This document shows, one piece after another, positions 1 through 6,500 of a DNA stretch of 10,489 nucleotides. A model generated the notes under the pieces. It had not been told where the DNA came from. It made no database searches and saw only the letters and a program-made list of their open reading frames with translations. The DNA is from Verrucomicrobiota bacterium (GTDB taxonomy: Bacteria; Verrucomicrobiota; Verrucomicrobiia; Limisphaerales; CAZBKV01), in contig JAGHDA010000191.1 in the NCBI GenBank assembly GCA_021160185.1, positions 1-10,489 on the forward strand, in the 5' to 3' direction. The translations under genes and the position numbers were made by a program. How positions within the stretch are numbered: the first letter of the stretch is position 1; each line of letters opens with the position of its first letter.

Positions 1-1980
1 CCTTTGCTGGAGCGGGTCAAGTTCTTTTCCATCGTCGGCTCCAACCTGGACGAGTTCTTCGAAGTCCGCGTGGCGGCCATCAAGCAGTTGATCGAGACCG
101 GCAACAACGAGCCCTTTTTTGACGGACTCACCCCGCGGGAGTGCTTCAGGAAGATCGTTATTTCGGCGCGCCGCCTCACGGCGGATCACTCCCGCTGTTG
201 GCGCAGGGAGCTGTTGCCGGAGCTGGCGCGTCGCGGCTTGCGCATCCTGGGGGCGCGGAGTCTCCGGGGCAGGGATCTCCAATGGGCGGAAGATTTCTTC
301 GACAAAGAGGTCGGGCCGGCTCTTACGCCGATTGTGATCGACGCCGCTCATCCTTGGCCGTTGATTGCGAACAAGACGCTGAACGTTGTGGCTAGGTGCC
401 GTCTGCCGCGCGGTCGTGTGAATCGTTTCATGGTGCTTCAAGTGCCGCGTTTCCCGCGTCGGTTGGTGGAGATTCCCTGCCGTGGGCGGGAAAGGCGCTT
501 TGTGTTTCTGGGAGGGCTGATTTGCCATTTTTTGAAGAGGGTGATCCCCGACGTGGAAGTTTTCGGCGCGTGGCGCTTTCGGGTGACTCGGAACAGCGAG
601 CTCTACGTGCGTCCGGAAGAAACGAGCACCTTGCTGAGAGCTGTGGAGAGAGAAGTCCGGCGTCGCCGTCGGGGAGCCTGCGTTCGCTTGGAAGTGGAGC
701 GGGGTTGCCCGGGGGAGGTTGCGGAGCGTCTGTTGAAGTTTTGCAGGCTGCAAAAGGAAGACTTCTATGAGGTGGAGGGGCCGCTTTGTCCAAGCGATCT
801 GAAACCGTTATGGGAGTTGGAGGAACGCCCGGAACTTCGAGATCCTCCGTTCATTCCAGCCTTCTCGCCTCGTCTGCCGGAGGGGCGCAACGTGTTCGAG
901 GAGATCAGGAAGGGAGACATCCTGTTGCATCATCCCTACGAAAGCTTCGAGAGCGTGGTGGATTTCATCCAACAGGCCGCGGACGATCCGGCGGTGATCG
1001 CGATCAAGCAGACCCTTTATCGGACAGGTTCAGACCCCCGCATTCCTGAAGCGTTGAAGAAGGCGGCGTTTCAAGGAAAGCAGGCGACCGCGGTGGTGGA
1101 GCTTAAGGCGCGATTTGACGAGGAGAACAACATCCAAGGAGCGCGCGAGCTGGAGGAAGCGGGCGTTCAGGTGATCTACGGCCACGTGCGGTATAAAATT
1201 CACTGCAAGCTCACCATGGCAGTGCGGCGGGAGAAGGACGGCATTCGTCGCTACCTTCACATGGGCACAGGCAACTACAACCCCCAGACGGCCCGGCTCT
1301 ACACCGATCTCGGTCTCCTGACTTGCCGGGAGGATTTTGGGGAAGCGGCCGCCTGGCTGTTCAATGCCATTACCGCCATGTGTCGGTATCGCCCCAGCGA
1401 CTGCCTTTGGGTTGCGCCCTTCGATCTCCATAAACGTGTTCTGGAGCGGATTCACCGCGAAGCCGAGCACGCCCGAAAGGGGTTGCCGGCGCGGATTCTG
1501 GCGAAGATGAACGCCTTGGTGGAGCCAAGCCTCATCGACGCTCTTTACGAGGCGTCTGGGGCGGGGGTTGAAATTGATTTGATCGTCCGGGGCATCTGTT
1601 GCCTCCGACCCGGGGTCAAGGGCCTCAGCGAGCGGATCCGCGTGCGGAGCATTGTGGGACGCTTTCTGGAGCACAGCCGGGTCTTCTACTTTGAAAACGC
1701 CGCCCGCCCGGAAATCTTGATCGGCAGCGCCGATTGGATGCCGCGCAACTTGTTTTACCGGGTTGAGACTGTATTTCCTATTTTGGACGGAAGGCTCCAA
1801 GAGCGAATTCGGGAAGAGATATTTGAACTGCCGCTGCGCGACAATCTCAAGGCGCGGACGTTGCGGCCGAATGGTTTGTACGAGCAGGTTCGCCCTGCTC
1901 CCGGCGAAGAGGAAGTCAACAGCCAGGAGGAGCTGATCCAGCGGGCAGACCGGAGAGCGAACCTAACTTTGTCCGGTTAA
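1..1980 (+). CDS. ppk1: Polyphosphate kinase 1 (PPK1), 5'-truncated by window edge
   Basis: PPK1 reversibly transfers the gamma-phosphate of ATP onto polyphosphate through a phosphohistidine intermediate. The frame is open from base 1 and starts inside the conserved N-terminal helix (PLLERVKF, then SNLDEFF). Against E. coli PPK1 about 30 residues are missing, so the TTG at 4 is not the true start. 659 residues are visible. Family motifs occur in order: DILLHHPYESF, AIKQTLYRTGSDPRI, ARFDEENNIQGARELEEAGVQVIYG, then YKIHCKL, whose His (codon at 1201) matches the phosphorylated His435 of E. coli. HMGTGNYNPQTARLYTDLGLLT follows. The second conserved His is in EHSRVFYFEN (codon at 1672), followed by GSADWMPRNL. 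The C-terminus extends with a charged tail. All catalytic motifs look intact. The next gene lies 70 bp downstream on the same strand. Family assignment is very secure. Confidence 0.97.
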   Translation, partial: PLLERVKFFSIVGSNLDEFFEVRVAAIKQLIETGNNEPFFDGLTPRECFRKIVISARRLTADHSRCWRRELLPELARRGLRILGARSLRGRDLQWAEDFFDKEVGPALTPIVIDAAHPWPLIANKTLNVVARCRLPRGRVNRFMVLQVPRFPRRLVEIPCRGRERRFVFLGGLICHFLKRVIPDVEVFGAWRFRVTRNSELYVRPEETSTLLRAVEREVRRRRRGACVRLEVERGCPGEVAERLLKFCRLQKEDFYEVEGPLCPSDLKPLWELEERPELRDPPFIPAFSPRLPEGRNVFEEIRKGDILLHHPYESFESVVDFIQQAADDPAVIAIKQTLYRTGSDPRIPEALKKAAFQGKQATAVVELKARFDEENNIQGARELEEAGVQVIYGHVRYKIHCKLTMAVRREKDGIRRYLHMGTGNYNPQTARLYTDLGLLTCREDFGEAAAWLFNAITAMCRYRPSDCLWVAPFDLHKRVLERIHREAEHARKGLPARILAKMNALVEPSLIDALYEASGAGVEIDLIVRGICCLRPGVKGLSERIRVRSIVGRFLEHSRVFYFENAARPEILIGSADWMPRNLFYRVETVFPILDGRLQERIREEIFELPLRDNLKARTLRPNGLYEQVRPAPGEEEVNSQEELIQRADRRANLTLSG

Positions 1981-2014
1981 CTGTCAAAAGGGTTACAAAT
2001 GCGGAAGTTCTGGG

Positions 2015-2042
2015 TTGACAAATTGCGGGATAGAGGCATTCT
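2015..2042 (+). promoter_or_regulatory. Possible sigma70-like promoter before the 128-residue membrane protein gene
   Basis: A perfect TTGACA (2015-2020) lies in the 70-bp gap after ppk1. Sixteen bases on is CATTCT (2037-2042), a 3/6 match to TATAAT. Transcription would begin close to the GTG at 2051, giving little or no leader. The -35 is good and the -10 is poor, so this is tentative. Confidence 0.25.
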
Positions 2043-2050
2043 GATTTGCT

Positions 2051-2437
2051 GTGTCGCCGCTTAAGGTGAAAGCGAAGCCGCGTCCAGATTGGTCCTATTA
2101 TGGAACCTGCTTTTTTACTTGGTTCCTCTTTGCGGCAGGCTGCCTTTTTTTGTGGGCGAATCTGACGGTGATGGCGAGTCTGGAGGGCACGATAGTTTTC
2201 CCTCCCTACAGCCAGTTGTGCGGGGAGCTCAGGAATGTCATGATCTGGCTTCCTGTGGTCATGTTCGTCTACATGATCTACCTGATGATTACCGGACCTG
2301 ACTTCGGCAAGACGCGGTGGATCGGCTTTTTTGCCTTTTGCAGCGGGACATTGATTTTGCTGACGCTTGTGGTTTTCAGCGCGATTTCCCTGGTCCTGAT
2401 CACCGCCGCCCAGCGGCTTTTGGCAGCTCCGCACTGA
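2051..2437 (+). CDS. Unrecognised small three-helix membrane protein
   Basis: I do not recognise this 128-residue protein. A basic N-terminus (residues 1-12, KVKAKPRP) precedes three hydrophobic segments at about 20-42, 63-81 and 92-118. This suggests an inner-membrane protein with its N-terminus inside by the positive-inside rule. The loop between helices 1 and 2 (about 43-62) holds VFPPYSQLCGEL; the loop between 2 and 3 is short (TGPDFGKTRW). There is no signal-peptidase site or catalytic motif. The GTG at 2051 is the first start codon after an in-frame TGA at 2042-2044. Its Shine-Dalgarno is weak (AGAGG, about 14 bases upstream). The gene follows ppk1 on the same strand by 70 bp, so a polyphosphate-related role is possible but rests on position only. 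Confidence 0.7.
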   Translation: MSPLKVKAKPRPDWSYYGTCFFTWFLFAAGCLFLWANLTVMASLEGTIVFPPYSQLCGELRNVMIWLPVVMFVYMIYLMITGPDFGKTRWIGFFAFCSGTLILLTLVVFSAISLVLITAAQRLLAAPH

Positions 2438-2487
2438 GCCGGCTTACTTCTGGCGGATTACGTGCAGGCGGTTGAGCGCAATCCTCC

Positions 2488-2763
2488 TCAGCGTTTGGGC
2501 GCTTCCGTTCGGTCATCTGGCGTGCGCTGCGTCGGCGGGCCGCGCTTGGGAGGCGCGGCCAGGGGGCGATGAGGCGCCCACAGCACCCCGCCCACGGCCA
2601 ACGCGCCGCCTGTCGGGAGAACCGCCAACAGCTACAAGAACGCCTTGGCGGTGGCCGCGCCCTCTTCCGCCTTCGGGTTGTTGCGGGAAGCGCCTTCTTC
2701 CAGGAGCGCCTCGGACGGTTGGCCGGCCTGCCGGTTCCGGTTGTCTTCAGGAGCCGCGTTCAT
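2488..2763 (-). pseudogene. Small single-pass membrane protein frame interrupted by in-frame TAG
   Basis: From the ATG at 2763 the minus strand encodes 43 hydrophilic, Glu/Asn/Ala-rich residues (MNAAPEDNRNRQAG... ending ATAKAFL). A TAG stop follows at 2634-2632. In the same frame the sequence continues for 47 codons to a TGA at 2490-2488: LLAVLPTGGALAVGGVLWAP, a plausible membrane helix, then a Pro/Arg/Lys-rich tail ending EAPKR. Codons on both sides of the TAG favour G or C at the third position, and the hydrophobic run begins just before the stop (AFL) and continues just after it. This looks like one gene of about 90 codons with a recent nonsense change. An in-frame GTG at 2790 is an alternative start; neither start has a convincing ribosome site. 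It lies downstream of gmhB in the same direction. It may also be a real 43-residue ORF, a sequencing error, or chance open frame. Confidence 0.35.
2538..2560. other. Strong GC stem-loop
   Basis: An 8-bp perfect all-GC stem (GGCCGCGC at 2538-2545 pairing with GCGCGGCC at 2553-2560) encloses a 7-base loop. No T-run follows on either strand, so it is not a standard intrinsic terminator. It falls in the 3' part of the interrupted minus-strand frame and could act as a 3' transcript-end structure for the heptose operon. In DNA this GC-rich it may also be incidental. Confidence 0.4.
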
Positions 2764-2900
2764 AGCCCAGGATTTAAATTGCCTCTTCACCAGTCGATTT
2801 CCAGTCTGTTCGACGCAACTTCCCGCGCCTGCAGAAGCGGTTTGAAGGCCTGGGGGTCGACTTTTGGGGTGAGCCGGGTTCTTCCCTAGGGCCTGAAGGC

Positions 2901-3491
2901 TTAGCTTTGGCGCAGATCGGTCAGGATGAAATCCGCCGCCGCGGCGAGATCGTCCACAACCGCCGCCCGCCGAAGCGCCGGCGGCGCGGTCGCCTCGGTT
3001 TGCCGACCGTATCCGGTGCGAACCAGGATGGCGCGGCGCACCCCGGCGTTCAGGCCGCATTCCACGTCGGATAGTTTGTCTCCCACCATGTAGCTTCGGC
3101 TCAGGTCCAGCTCCCATTGCCGCGCGGCGTCCAGGAGGAATTGAGGCGAAGGCTTGCGTCCCCGCGAAGGGGTTTCGGGAGATTCAGGCGCGTAGAAGAT
3201 GTGCTCGAACTGCACCCCAAAGGGGCGGAGGAGCTCCAGAAGGCGCGCGTTGACTCGCCGCATATCTTTAACGGAGTAGAGGCCGCGGCCGATTCCCGAT
3301 TGGTTGGTCACGATGAACAATGGAAACCCGGCCCGAGTGAGCCGTTGAAGGGCCTCGGCCGCGCCGGGGATGAGCTCCACTTGGTCGGGATCGCTCAGGT
3401 AGTGACGGTCGACGATGATCGTGCCGTCCCGATCCAGAAACACCGCTCCTTTGCCGGCGAAGCGCTTTTTGGGGGGCGAGGCGTCGCTCAT
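2901..3491 (-). CDS. gmhB: D-glycero-D-manno-heptose-1,7-bisphosphate 7-phosphatase (HAD family)
   Basis: This HAD-superfamily phosphatase is predicted to remove the 7-phosphate from heptose-1,7-bisphosphate during cytoplasmic ADP-heptose synthesis for LPS inner core. The 196 residues show the nucleophile motif FLDRDGT (Asp20, Asp22), then VTNQSGIGRG (61-70), a Lys in GRKPSP (Lys113) and MVGDKLSDVECGLNAG (136 on, Asp138). This order is typical of the GmhB/HisB-N group. The Cys/His zinc loop of E. coli GmhB is absent: the segment FYAPESPETPSRGRKPSP (99-116) has no cysteine or histidine. The ATG at 3491 overlaps the TGA of the heptose kinase gene by 4 nt (ATGA), so the two are probably translationally coupled. 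That pairing is the main reason to choose GmhB over a histidinol-phosphate or other HAD phosphatase. Confidence 0.88.
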   Translation of the reverse strand: MSDASPPKKRFAGKGAVFLDRDGTIIVDRHYLSDPDQVELIPGAAEALQRLTRAGFPLFIVTNQSGIGRGLYSVKDMRRVNARLLELLRPFGVQFEHIFYAPESPETPSRGRKPSPQFLLDAARQWELDLSRSYMVGDKLSDVECGLNAGVRRAILVRTGYGRQTEATAPPALRRAAVVDDLAAAADFILTDLRQS

Positions 3492-4501
3492 GCGCTGAGG
3501 GCCTGTCGAAGTTCTTCGGGAGCGGCCGCGGCGGCGCCGATTTTGCCCACCACGACGCCGGCGGCCAGGTTCGAGAACGCAGCCGCTTCCAGGGGGGAAG
3601 CCCCTGCGGCAATCGCCAGGGTGAACGCCGCGATCACCGTGTCCCCCGCGCCGGAGACGTCGTAAACCTCGCGCGCTGCGGTGGGGATGTGGCGGGGCGG
3701 CTCGCCCCGGCGGCAAAGGAGCATGCCTTGCTCGCCCAGGGTAACGAGGAGGATCGCCGGCAGAAACTGCTCTTGAAGCGTCCTGACGGTTTCCAAGAGC
3801 TCGGCGTCCTCCAGGGGAGGAACGCCTTTTTTGCAGCCGTCCCGCCGGCCGGCCAGCTCGAAAGCCTCGCGGCGGTTGGGGGTGATAAGAGAAAGGCCGC
3901 TCAAGTCCAGATCATGCACCGGTTTGGGATCCAGGCTGAGCCATACTGCCCGCGGCCGACACCAGTTGCGGATATGGTCGAGAAGTTCCTGGCTCAGAAC
4001 TCCTTTGCCGTAATCGGCCAGGATTACCGCGTCCGCGCCTTCGGCTTCTTCTTCGAACTGGCGGCGCAGTCGGCGGATCAATCGCGGGCTGGGAGGCTCG
4101 GTGGCTTCCTTGTCCAGACGGAGCACCTGTTGGTTGCCCGCTACGATCCGGGTTTTGACGCTGGTTGGCCGCTCGGCGGTCTCGATGAGTCCTGAGCAGC
4201 CGATTCCTTCTCCGCACAGGAGCTTCCGGAGGCGCTTGCCCTCGGGATCTTTTCCCGTCAGGCCCAGCACGCGCGTTTCCGCGCCCAGAACGCGCAAGTT
4301 GCGGGCGGTGTTGGCCGCTCCGCCGGGAGTTTCGGTTTCCCGTTCCAGCTCAACCACGGGCACAGGGGCTTCAGGGCTGATTCGGCGCACGTTGCCCCAC
4401 AGGTAGCGATCCAGCATCAGGTCGCCCGCCACAAGGGCCCGGACGCGCCGCGCTTCGGAAAGGATTCGTTCCAGCGTTGCCGGGGCAATGAGCCGCCTCA
4501 T
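3488..4501 (-). CDS. rfaE1: D-glycero-beta-D-manno-heptose-7-phosphate kinase (HldA/RfaE1, PfkB family)
   Basis: The product phosphorylates heptose 7-phosphate at C1 in ADP-heptose synthesis. It has 337 residues with the ribokinase/PfkB fold: [13 protein letters not shown] (24-36), [14 protein letters not shown] (38-51) typical of RfaE, the GGAAN sugar-binding signature (60-64), ADYGKGVLS (162-170), TPNRREA (207-213), and the catalytic GAGDT (284-288, Asp287). The protein ends soon after the kinase domain, so the C-terminal nucleotidyltransferase domain of bifunctional E. coli HldE is absent. An HldC/RfaE2-type adenylyltransferase must be encoded elsewhere. The start at 4501 ([13 protein letters not shown]) makes a 4-nt ATGA overlap with the gene before it, and its stop overlaps the gmhB start the same way. 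The kinase-phosphatase order matches the pathway. Confidence 0.93.
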   Translation of the reverse strand: MRRLIAPATLERILSEARRVRALVAGDLMLDRYLWGNVRRISPEAPVPVVELERETETPGGAANTARNLRVLGAETRVLGLTGKDPEGKRLRKLLCGEGIGCSGLIETAERPTSVKTRIVAGNQQVLRLDKEATEPPSPRLIRRLRRQFEEEAEGADAVILADYGKGVLSQELLDHIRNWCRPRAVWLSLDPKPVHDLDLSGLSLITPNRREAFELAGRRDGCKKGVPPLEDAELLETVRTLQEQFLPAILLVTLGEQGMLLCRRGEPPRHIPTAAREVYDVSGAGDTVIAAFTLAIAAGASPLEAAAFSNLAAGVVVGKIGAAAAAPEELRQALSA

Positions 4502-4761
4502 GAGTCTCTCTGGGCCAGCGGGGGTTGTTCCAGAAAAGCGGTTAGCGGACTTGCGGCCGAAGCGACGGGAAGCCACTCGGCCAGGCCCGCTTCGTAGGTC
4601 TCGCGCCTCGCCTCGACAGCCAGCTTGAAGGCCCAAGCCGTCCGCTCAGGATCCGGAGCCGCGACGATGACAGTGTTCACGAGCGCCGCGTCCGCGCTCA
4701 ATATCAGCCGCGAGCGGAAGCGTCGTCCGGGAATTTCGAGCCCTTGATTCGCTCCCCTCAT
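4498..4761 (-). CDS. Unrecognised 87-residue protein, first gene of the heptose operon
   Basis: I do not recognise the family. The frame gives 87 residues: a basic start (RRFRSRLI, 13-20), a short hydrophobic stretch [17 protein letters not shown] (22-38) probably too short and polar for a membrane helix, then an amphipathic helix-like segment [23 protein letters not shown] with no cysteines or known motif. It is supported by its position: the TGA overlaps the kinase ATG by 4 nt, the same arrangement as the next junction, and it begins the minus-strand operon opposite the Rrf2 gene. The ATG at 4761 was chosen as the last start before the conserved-looking part. No Shine-Dalgarno precedes it, and a candidate promoter ends only 8 bases upstream. 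The frame stays open further 5', but no better start is evident. Function unknown. Confidence 0.6.
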   Translation of the reverse strand: MRGANQGLEIPGRRFRSRLILSADAALVNTVIVAAPDPERTAWAFKLAVEARRETYEAGLAEWLPVASAASPLTAFLEQPPLAQRDS

Positions 4762-4769
4762 CGTCCGCC

Positions 4770-4798
4770 AAGATAGTCTGGCCTTGCCGCGGCGTCGA
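4770..4798 (-). promoter_or_regulatory. Candidate promoter for the minus-strand heptose operon
   Basis: Read on the minus strand, TCGACG (4798-4793, 4/6 to TTGACA) is followed 17 bases later by TATCTT (4775-4770, 4/6 to TATAAT). Only 8 bases separate the -10 from the ATG at 4761. The transcript would then be leaderless or nearly so, in keeping with the missing ribosome site. Prediction by eye only. Confidence 0.3.
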
Positions 4799-4936
4799 GA
4801 AAGAGCTTTGATAGACCTCAGGTGGCCCTTTTTCGGGCCGGCGGCTTCAAGCGGCGGAAGGAGGCAAGCTTGGGTCCTGCCGCTGGAGTAAGGTTGCTTG
4901 GATGCGCGCGCGGGCCTCTTGTGCCTTTTTTGAGAG

Positions 4937-4948
4937 GGCTCGCGAGCC
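4937..4948. promoter_or_regulatory. Perfect 12-bp palindrome upstream of the Rrf2 gene, possible operator
   Basis: GGCTCGCGAGCC is a perfect dyad ending 32 bases before the Rrf2-family ATG, within the 219-bp divergent interval. Rrf2 regulators act as dimers and often autoregulate, so an operator role is plausible. It is GC-rich and single-copy as far as I can see, so this is inference. The interval also has an imperfectly placed hairpin (GGCCC, 6-base loop, GGGCC near 4823-4838) without a T-run. Confidence 0.3.
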
Positions 4949-4980
4949 TCGGAGAAAAAATTGAAAACAAAGGCAAGCCG

Positions 4981-5502
4981 ATGCTGAAACCGACCAAGAC
5001 ATTTATTTACGCGCTGAAGGCCGTGGTCTACATGATCGCCGCCGGACAACCGGTTCTGATCCGGGACATCGCGGAGCAGGAAGGAATTTCTTTTGCTTAC
5101 CTTGCCAAGATAGTTCGGCGTCTGGTGTTGGGCGGAGTGCTCAAATCCAAACGCGGCGTAGGCGGAGGCATCGCCCTGGCTAAGCCTCCCGAGGAGATCA
5201 CCTTGGCCGATGTCTGGGAGATCATAACTCCTTCGTCGGCGAAGGGAGATTGCTTTTTCGGGGAGTTCCCTGAGTGGTGCGGCCCGGATCAGAAGGCGGA
5301 AGATTGCCCCGTGGGGAAGATGTGGCATCGCTTGGAAGACCAGCTTCGGGAGTGGATGAGTCAGGTGAACGCCAAAGAAATCGCGGACTATTTCAACAGA
5401 CACGGCAAGCGCGTCATCTCATCTCGATCTGAATTCTACGGGCGGACTCTTGTCCCCGCTCAGTCTCCCAAACCCCGAAAGAAGGGGCAAAAAGGGCGAT
5501 AG
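4981..5502 (+). CDS. Rrf2-family transcriptional regulator with three cysteines, probable Fe-S sensor
   Basis: This 173-residue protein has the Rrf2 layout: an N-terminal winged helix ([20 protein letters not shown], then [22 protein letters not shown] as recognition helix), the wing [21 protein letters not shown], and a dimerisation helix near 115-140. Cys91, Cys100 and Cys109 lie between wing and helix, where IscR and NsrR carry their cluster ligands, suggesting an Fe-S cluster that senses iron, oxygen or nitric oxide. The spacing is C-x8-C-x8-C, wider than in IscR. The tail (160-173) is very basic. ATG 4981 was preferred over the upstream GTG at 4822 because the family begins with such a motif and the intervening residues look non-conserved. 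The gene is divergent from the heptose operon and 54 bp upstream of ubiE. No isc or suf genes are in view, so its target is unknown. Confidence 0.9.
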   Translation: MLKPTKTFIYALKAVVYMIAAGQPVLIRDIAEQEGISFAYLAKIVRRLVLGGVLKSKRGVGGGIALAKPPEEITLADVWEIITPSSAKGDCFFGEFPEWCGPDQKAEDCPVGKMWHRLEDQLREWMSQVNAKEIADYFNRHGKRVISSRSEFYGRTLVPAQSPKPRKKGQKGR

Positions 5503-5556
5503 AAACCGCTTTCCGGCGAAGCCTGGAGAGGCTGGTCGCGCCGGTGTTTCAGTCCG

Positions 5557-6327
5557 GTGGAAGGTGCTTTTCCCCAAAACCCCAGCGCAGTGAGCGAGCG
5601 GTTCTACGAACCGGGGCCGCGGCGGGCGGAGAAAGTGCGGCGGCTTTTCGGCTCGATCGCCCGGCGGTATGACTTGCTTAACGACCTGGCCAGCGCGGGG
5701 CTGCATCGACGCTGGAAACGACTTCTTGTTCAATGGGCTCAGGTTGGCCCTGGAGACCGCGCGTTGGATGTCTGCTGCGGCACGGGAGACCTCGTCTTCG
5801 CTTTGGCCCGCACAGGCGCAGAGGTCGTGGGATTGGATTTCAGCGAGCCGATGCTCGCCATTGCCCGCCAAAGATGGGAGCGGCTGCGGTCGCGGCGAAC
5901 GTTCGCCGGCGCGCGCGTGGAATTCGTTTTGGGCGACGCGCTGGAGCTGCCTTTTGCCGACGACTCGTTCCAGGCGGTTTCGATCGGCTACGGCTTGCGA
6001 AATCTGGCGGACATAAGGCGCGGTCTTCGGGAGATGCTCCGGACGGCCGCGCCGGGCGGTCGGGTGTTGATTCTGGACTTCGGCAAACCGCGGCGGCCGC
6101 TGTGGCGCAGCCTCTACTTCAGTTACCTGCGCTGGTGGATTCCGCTGCTCGGCCGGATCTTCCTAGGCCGAGCCGACGCCTATGCGTACATCCTGGAATC
6201 GCTGGAAGCCTATCCCGCCCAGGAAGGCTTGCCGGCGCTCCTTCGGGAGCTGCCCGCAGAGGATTTGAGAGCGAAAGAGTGGTTCGGCGGCGCAATGACG
6301 CTTCATCGGTTCCGGAAAGCGGCTTGA
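5557..6327 (+). CDS. ubiE: UbiE/MenG demethylmenaquinone (ubiquinone) C-methyltransferase
   Basis: The product is a SAM-dependent C-methyltransferase of menaquinone or ubiquinone synthesis. It has 256 residues from GTG 5557. Markers are FGSIARRYDLLNDLASAGLHRRWK (31-54), SAM motif I LDVCCGTGD (70-78), GLDFSEPML (92-100), FADDSFQAVSIGYGLRNL (133-150), motif III PGGRVLILDFGKP (166-178), and the C-terminal UbiE signature YAYILESLEAYPAQEGL with a final MTLHRF (247-252). The start is uncertain: GTG 5590 (VSERFYEPG) is also possible, and neither has a clear ribosome site. It lies 54 bp after the Rrf2 gene, so redox-responsive co-expression of quinone synthesis is conceivable but unproven. No other quinone genes are present to tell menaquinone from ubiquinone; MenG is the more likely role if the organism uses menaquinone. 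Confidence 0.93.
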   Translation: MEGAFPQNPSAVSERFYEPGPRRAEKVRRLFGSIARRYDLLNDLASAGLHRRWKRLLVQWAQVGPGDRALDVCCGTGDLVFALARTGAEVVGLDFSEPMLAIARQRWERLRSRRTFAGARVEFVLGDALELPFADDSFQAVSIGYGLRNLADIRRGLREMLRTAAPGGRVLILDFGKPRRPLWRSLYFSYLRWWIPLLGRIFLGRADAYAYILESLEAYPAQEGLPALLRELPAEDLRAKEWFGGAMTLHRFRKAA

Positions 6328-6429
6328 GGAGCCGGTTCCCGGCCCTAGATGCGGCGTCAAGGGTTGGTTGGTATCGTTTTTGCTAGGAAGAAGCGGTTCG
6401 GACGAGACCGGCGCGGTCTGTCGGTTGCC

Positions 6430-6461
6430 TTGACACAAGGGGTGCGAAATGGCGACATAAA
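6430..6461 (+). promoter_or_regulatory. Candidate promoter for the VTC-DUF4956-HlyD operon
   Basis: A perfect TTGACA (6430-6435) is followed after 20 bases by CATAAA (6456-6461, 4/6 to TATAAT). The spacing is longer than ideal; the 17-base position has no good -10. It stands in the 173-bp gap after ubiE and would leave a leader of about 33 bases carrying the ribosome site GGGGAGGTGGAG before ATG 6501. Confidence 0.35.
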
Positions 6462-6500
6462 ACGCTTCGGGTGGGGGGAGGTGGAGAAAGCTTAGAAACC

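Larger units (their letters stand above)
2438..2900. other. Gene-poor interval between convergent genes
   Basis: This 463-bp stretch lies between the end of the 128-residue membrane protein gene (plus strand) and the end of gmhB (minus strand). The plus-strand frames give low-complexity Arg/Pro-rich peptides with no recognisable domain and look like noise. The only coding-like signal is the interrupted minus-strand frame at 2488-2763, listed separately, with a strong stem-loop at 2538-2560. Bases 2764-2900 show no clear gene or T-tailed terminator on either strand; 2885-2892 is a CCCTAGGG palindrome of no evident role. Confidence 0.5.

Noticed and set aside
1030..1800. 256-codon open frame on the minus strand inside ppk1
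   Set aside because: It is antisense to the strongly conserved PPK1 catalytic region; the peptide has no recognisable domain and reflects GC-rich codon structure.
2472..2889. Overlapping plus-strand open frames in the gene-poor interval
   Set aside because: The peptides are Arg/Pro/Ser-rich with no domain or good ribosome site; the opposite strand has better coding character.
3492..3716. N-terminal extension of the gmhB frame into the kinase gene
   Set aside because: The added residues are low-complexity Arg/Gly/Pro sequence opposite conserved kinase codons in another frame; ATG 3491 with the ATGA overlap and nearby FLDRDGT motif fits better.
4762..5403. Long minus-strand open frame running upstream of the 87-residue gene and across the Rrf2 gene
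   Set aside because: It overlaps the clear Rrf2 coding sequence in antisense and encodes no recognisable domain there; only the part after ATG 4761 is kept.
6320..6343. Two overlapping hairpins at the end of ubiE (CGGCT/AGCCG and GCCGG/CCGGC)
   Set aside because: The stems are only 5 bp, share bases and have no T-run, so neither qualifies as a terminator.
6411..6423. Small hairpin (GACCG, 3-base loop, CGGTC) before the VTC operon
   Set aside because: It is a short stem with no T-run or conserved context; expected by chance in GC-rich DNA.
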